Made by a program: the position numbers and the translations under genes. A DNA stretch of 7,670 nt from an uncultured Bacillota bacterium (GTDB lineage Bacteria; Bacillota; Clostridia; Christensenellales; UBA1242), in NCBI GenBank assembly GCA_937889705.1, contig CALBYO010000051.1:1-7670 (forward strand), read 5' to 3'. Positions 5,243-7,670 of this stretch are shown here, piece after piece (position 1 is the stretch's first letter; every line of letters begins with the position of its first letter). The notes below the pieces were generated by a model. It saw only the letters and a list, made by a program, of their open reading frames with translations, was not told where the DNA came from and did not search any database.

Positions 5243-7630
5243 TTAAATCGCTTCAACTTTATTTTCTTTAACTTCAACTGGCATAAGTTTTCTATATTGT
5301 TTAAGACCTGTACCAGCTGGAATAAGTTTACCGATAATAACATTTTCTTTAAGTCCAAGAAGATTGTCTGTTTTTGATTTAAGTGCAGCGTCTGTTAAAA
5401 CTCTTGATGTCTCTTGGAAGGAAGCGGCTGACAAGAAACTTTCTGTTGTCAAAGCTGCTTTTGTGATACCAAGCAAGATACGCTTTGCAGTTGCTGGAAC
5501 GCCACCTTCTTGAAGTGCTTTCAAGTTTTCTTCTTCGTATGTGAACACGTCAACAACTTGTCCTGGAAGAAGTGATGTTGAGCCAGAACTTTCAATCTTA
5601 ACTTTTTTAAGCATTTGTCTGATAATTACTTCGATATGCTTATCGTTAATCTTAACTTCTTGTGCTCTATAAACTGAGATAACTTCTGAAAGAAGATAAT
5701 CTTGAACACCCTTTAAGCCCTTTGTCCTCAACAAATCTGTTGGGTTGATTGAACCTTCAATTAATTGTGTTCCGGCGTCAATCTTTTGACCGTCTTTAAC
5801 CTTCAAATATGCTGGTTTCTTGATTTCATAATCAAATTCATTTTCAGCACCTTTGATAGTGATAATATAATTTCTGTTATCTTCACGAATTGAAACAGTT
5901 CCTGAAATTTCTGCAACAGGAGATTCACCTTTTGGTTTTCTCGCTTCAAAAATTTCTTCAACACGAGGAAGACCTTTCGTAATATCGGAAGCAACGATAG
6001 CACCTGAGAAGTGCTTGTTGTTCATGGTTAACTGTGTACCAGGTTCACCGATTGATTGAGCAGCGATAATACCAACTGCTTCACCGATATTAACTTCATC
6101 TTTACCAGCCATATTGCGTCCATAGCATTTTGCACAAACGCCATGTTTGCTCTTACATGTAAGAAGTGTTCTGATATTTACTTCTGTTATGCCTGCTTTT
6201 GTAATTTCGCTGGCTTGTTTTTCTGAAATCATTGTGTTTGCAGGAACGATAACTTCTTTTGTTGTTGGGTTGATAACATCGTCAACAGCAAATCTACCAA
6301 CAATTCTGTCTTCAAGTGGTTCAAGAACTGCACCATCTGAATAAATTGCTGAAACTTTCATTCCTTTAACTTTTTCGCCAGCTGTTTCAAAGCAGTCTTC
6401 TTCGTTAACAACAATATTGTGAGAAATATCAACAAGTCTTCTAGTTAAGTAACCAGAATCGGCTGTTTTAAGCGCTGTATCGGCAAGACCTTTACGTCCA
6501 CCACGAGATGATAAGAAGTATTCGATTGGTGTTAAGCCGTTACGCAAGTTAGATTTAATAGGAACATCAACTTTTTGACCTGATGCACCGACCATGATAC
6601 CACGCATACCGCAAAGTTGCGAAACTTGAACCATCGAACCACGAGCGCCAGACATAGCCATCATTTTAAGTGGGTTGAAATCATCAAGGAAGCCTGTAAG
6701 AATATCTTTAACTTTACCTGTTGCTTCTGACCACAAGTTCATGTTAGAAATAAGTTTTTCGTCTTCTGTGATAAGTCCACGAGCCAAGAATTTATCGTTT
6801 TCCAAAACTTTTTTGTTTGTTTCAGCGATAATTTCATCTTTTTCTGCTGGAACTTTCATATCAAATACGTTAATTGTGATTGAGCCAAGTGTTGAATATT
6901 TGAAACCTGTTGCTTTAATTTTATCAACAACATTTGATGTTTCAGTTGTTCCAAGATTGTTATAAGCCATATTGATAATTTTGCTCAATTCTGCTTTTTT
7001 AACAATTTGGTTAATTTCAAGTTGGTTATAATTTTCTCTCTTTGTTCTGTCTATCCATCCCAAGTTTTGTGGAATTGCCCAGTTAAAGATAATTCTACCA
7101 ACTGTTGTTGTAATTCTATCTGTATATTTTACGCCATCAACTTCGCATGACCTTCTAACTTGGATTTCTGCTTGAACATCAAGGTTACCAGTTTGATAAG
7201 CCATAACTGCTTCGTTGCATGATGAGTAAACTGAGTGTTCGCCTTTTGCACCTGGTCTGATTACTGTTAAATAGTAGCAACCAAGAACGATATCTTGTGC
7301 AGGGCTACAAATTGGTTTACCATCTGATGGTTTTAAAATGTTGTTACTTGCAAGCATCAAAGTTCTTGCTTCTGTTCTTGAATCTATTGAAAGTGGAACG
7401 TGAACTGGCATTTGGTCACCATCGAAGTCGGCGTTGAAGCCTGAACATACTGATGGGTGAAGTTTGATTGCCCTACCTTCAACAAGGACAGGTTCAAACG
7501 CTTGGATACCAAGTCTGTGAAGTGTTGGAGCACGGTTCAAAAGAACTGGGTGGTCTTTAATAACTTCATCGAGAACGTCCCAAACAACTGGTTTTTCTCT
7601 TTCAATTAAGCGTTTTGCGCTCTTAATGTT
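5243..7630 (-). CDS. rpoC: DNA-directed RNA polymerase subunit beta' (RpoC), C-terminal two thirds; 5' end off the right edge
   Basis: This is the catalytic subunit of RNA polymerase; about 795 codons are visible, ending at TAA (5245-5243). Conserved parts in order are: NIKSAKR (near 7630), LLNRAPTLHRLGIQAFEP, the Mg2+-binding NADFDGD (7415-7435), SGARGS and CGMRG, the bridge helix GGRKGLADTALKTADSGYLTRR, the second Zn site (one Cys in E-D-C plus C-x6-C-x2-C in TCKSKHGVCAKCYG, matching E. coli C814/C888/C895/C898), AQSIGEPGTQLTM leading into the trigger loop, GLPRVEEIFEARKPKG, and the C-terminal SFLSAASFQETSRVLTDAA. There is no large insertion after the trigger loop, unlike Proteobacteria. 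Two departures stand out: M-N-N-K-H for M-R-T-F-H in the trigger loop, and Q-M-P for Q-M-A after the Mg2+ motif. The frame stays open to 7670, but beyond about 7630 it no longer resembles RpoC because the DNA becomes an inverted copy of 7564-7605. The true start is outside the window. Confidence 0.97.
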   Translation of the reverse strand, partial: NIKSAKRLIEREKPVVWDVLDEVIKDHPVLLNRAPTLHRLGIQAFEPVLVEGRAIKLHPSVCSGFNADFDGDQMPVHVPLSIDSRTEARTLMLASNNILKPSDGKPICSPAQDIVLGCYYLTVIRPGAKGEHSVYSSCNEAVMAYQTGNLDVQAEIQVRRSCEVDGVKYTDRITTTVGRIIFNWAIPQNLGWIDRTKRENYNQLEINQIVKKAELSKIINMAYNNLGTTETSNVVDKIKATGFKYSTLGSITINVFDMKVPAEKDEIIAETNKKVLENDKFLARGLITEDEKLISNMNLWSEATGKVKDILTGFLDDFNPLKMMAMSGARGSMVQVSQLCGMRGIMVGASGQKVDVPIKSNLRNGLTPIEYFLSSRGGRKGLADTALKTADSGYLTRRLVDISHNIVVNEEDCFETAGEKVKGMKVSAIYSDGAVLEPLEDRIVGRFAVDDVINPTTKEVIVPANTMISEKQASEITKAGITEVNIRTLLTCKSKHGVCAKCYGRNMAGKDEVNIGEAVGIIAAQSIGEPGTQLTMNNKHFSGAIVASDITKGLPRVEEIFEARKPKGESPVAEISGTVSIREDNRNYIITIKGAENEFDYEIKKPAYLKVKDGQKIDAGTQLIEGSINPTDLLRTKGLKGVQDYLLSEVISVYRAQEVKINDKHIEVIIRQMLKKVKIESSGSTSLLPGQVVDVFTYEEENLKALQEGGVPATAKRILLGITKAALTTESFLSAASFQETSRVLTDAALKSKTDNLLGLKENVIIGKLIPAGTGLKQYRKLMPVEVKENKVEAI

Positions 7631-7670
7631 GAAAGAGAAAAACCAGTTGTTTGGGACGTTCTCGATGAAG
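7564..7670. repeat. Perfect 42-bp inverted repeat at the right edge, probably an assembly or amplification artefact
   Basis: Bases 7564-7605 and 7629-7670 are exact reverse complements over 42 bp, separated by 23 bases. The left arm encodes conserved RpoC sequence (EREKPVVWDVLDEV). The right arm, read in the rpoC frame, gives residues unlike RpoC (FIENVPNNWFFSF). The right arm is therefore the displaced copy, and it ends exactly at the end of the sequence. Such terminal fold-back copies are typical of chimeric reads or of contig-end misassembly. Confidence 0.9.

Noticed and set aside
6675..6965. Plus-strand open frame of 96 codons inside rpoC, and similar short frames elsewhere
   Set aside because: These are antisense or shifted shadows of conserved genes, with no start signals and no recognisable protein features.
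1..7670. Possible TGA recoding as Trp (Mollicutes-like code)
   Set aside because: The visible stops are TAG and TAA, but Trp is encoded by TGG in MutS and RpoC and no in-frame TGA was found. The window gives no evidence for recoding, nor can it exclude it.
7564..7670. Reading the terminal inverted repeat as a terminator, attachment site or transposon end
   Set aside because: It sits inside conserved rpoC codons, ends exactly at the sequence edge and has no target-site duplication or transposase nearby; an artefact fits better.

Overview
The window is an AT-rich piece of bacterial chromosome in which all genes lie on the minus strand. In transcription order they are rpoC (3' two thirds, 5' end off the right edge), miaB, mutS and mutL (5' part, running off the left edge). 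The organism is most likely a low-GC member of the Bacillota, Clostridia-like. The compact miaB-mutS-mutL order is typical there, Shine-Dalgarno sites are purine-rich, and RpoC has no large insertion after its trigger loop as Proteobacteria do. No finer placement is justified. The three visible stop codons are TAG, TAG and TAA, and no in-frame TGA was found.

Layout from right to left: positions 7629-7670 are an exact inverted copy of 7564-7605 and are probably an artefact at the contig end. rpoC runs from about 7630 to 5243 and ends in an intrinsic terminator (5200-5228). The 103-nt gap to miaB holds that terminator, a perfect 10-bp tandem repeat and a strong sigma-A-type promoter whose predicted start lies within about two bases of the miaB ATG. 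The miaB mRNA is therefore probably leaderless or nearly so. miaB (3952-5139), mutS (1212-3923) and mutL (1-1202) follow with gaps of 28 and 9 nt and look like one transcription unit. There are no gene-free stretches over 300 nt, and I found no RNA genes, CRISPR arrays or mobile elements.

Functionally, RpoC is the catalytic beta' subunit of RNA polymerase. MiaB is a radical-SAM tRNA methylthiotransferase. MutS and MutL are the mismatch recognition and mediator proteins of DNA mismatch repair. No novel multi-gene system is visible. The points worth following are departures from family norms: a trigger loop reading M-N-N-K-H instead of M-R-T-F-H, proline in place of the near-invariant alanine after the catalytic aspartates of RpoC, a MiaB without its C-terminal TRAM domain and with a 13-residue insertion, a MutS without a recognisable beta-clamp motif, and the leaderless miaB promoter.
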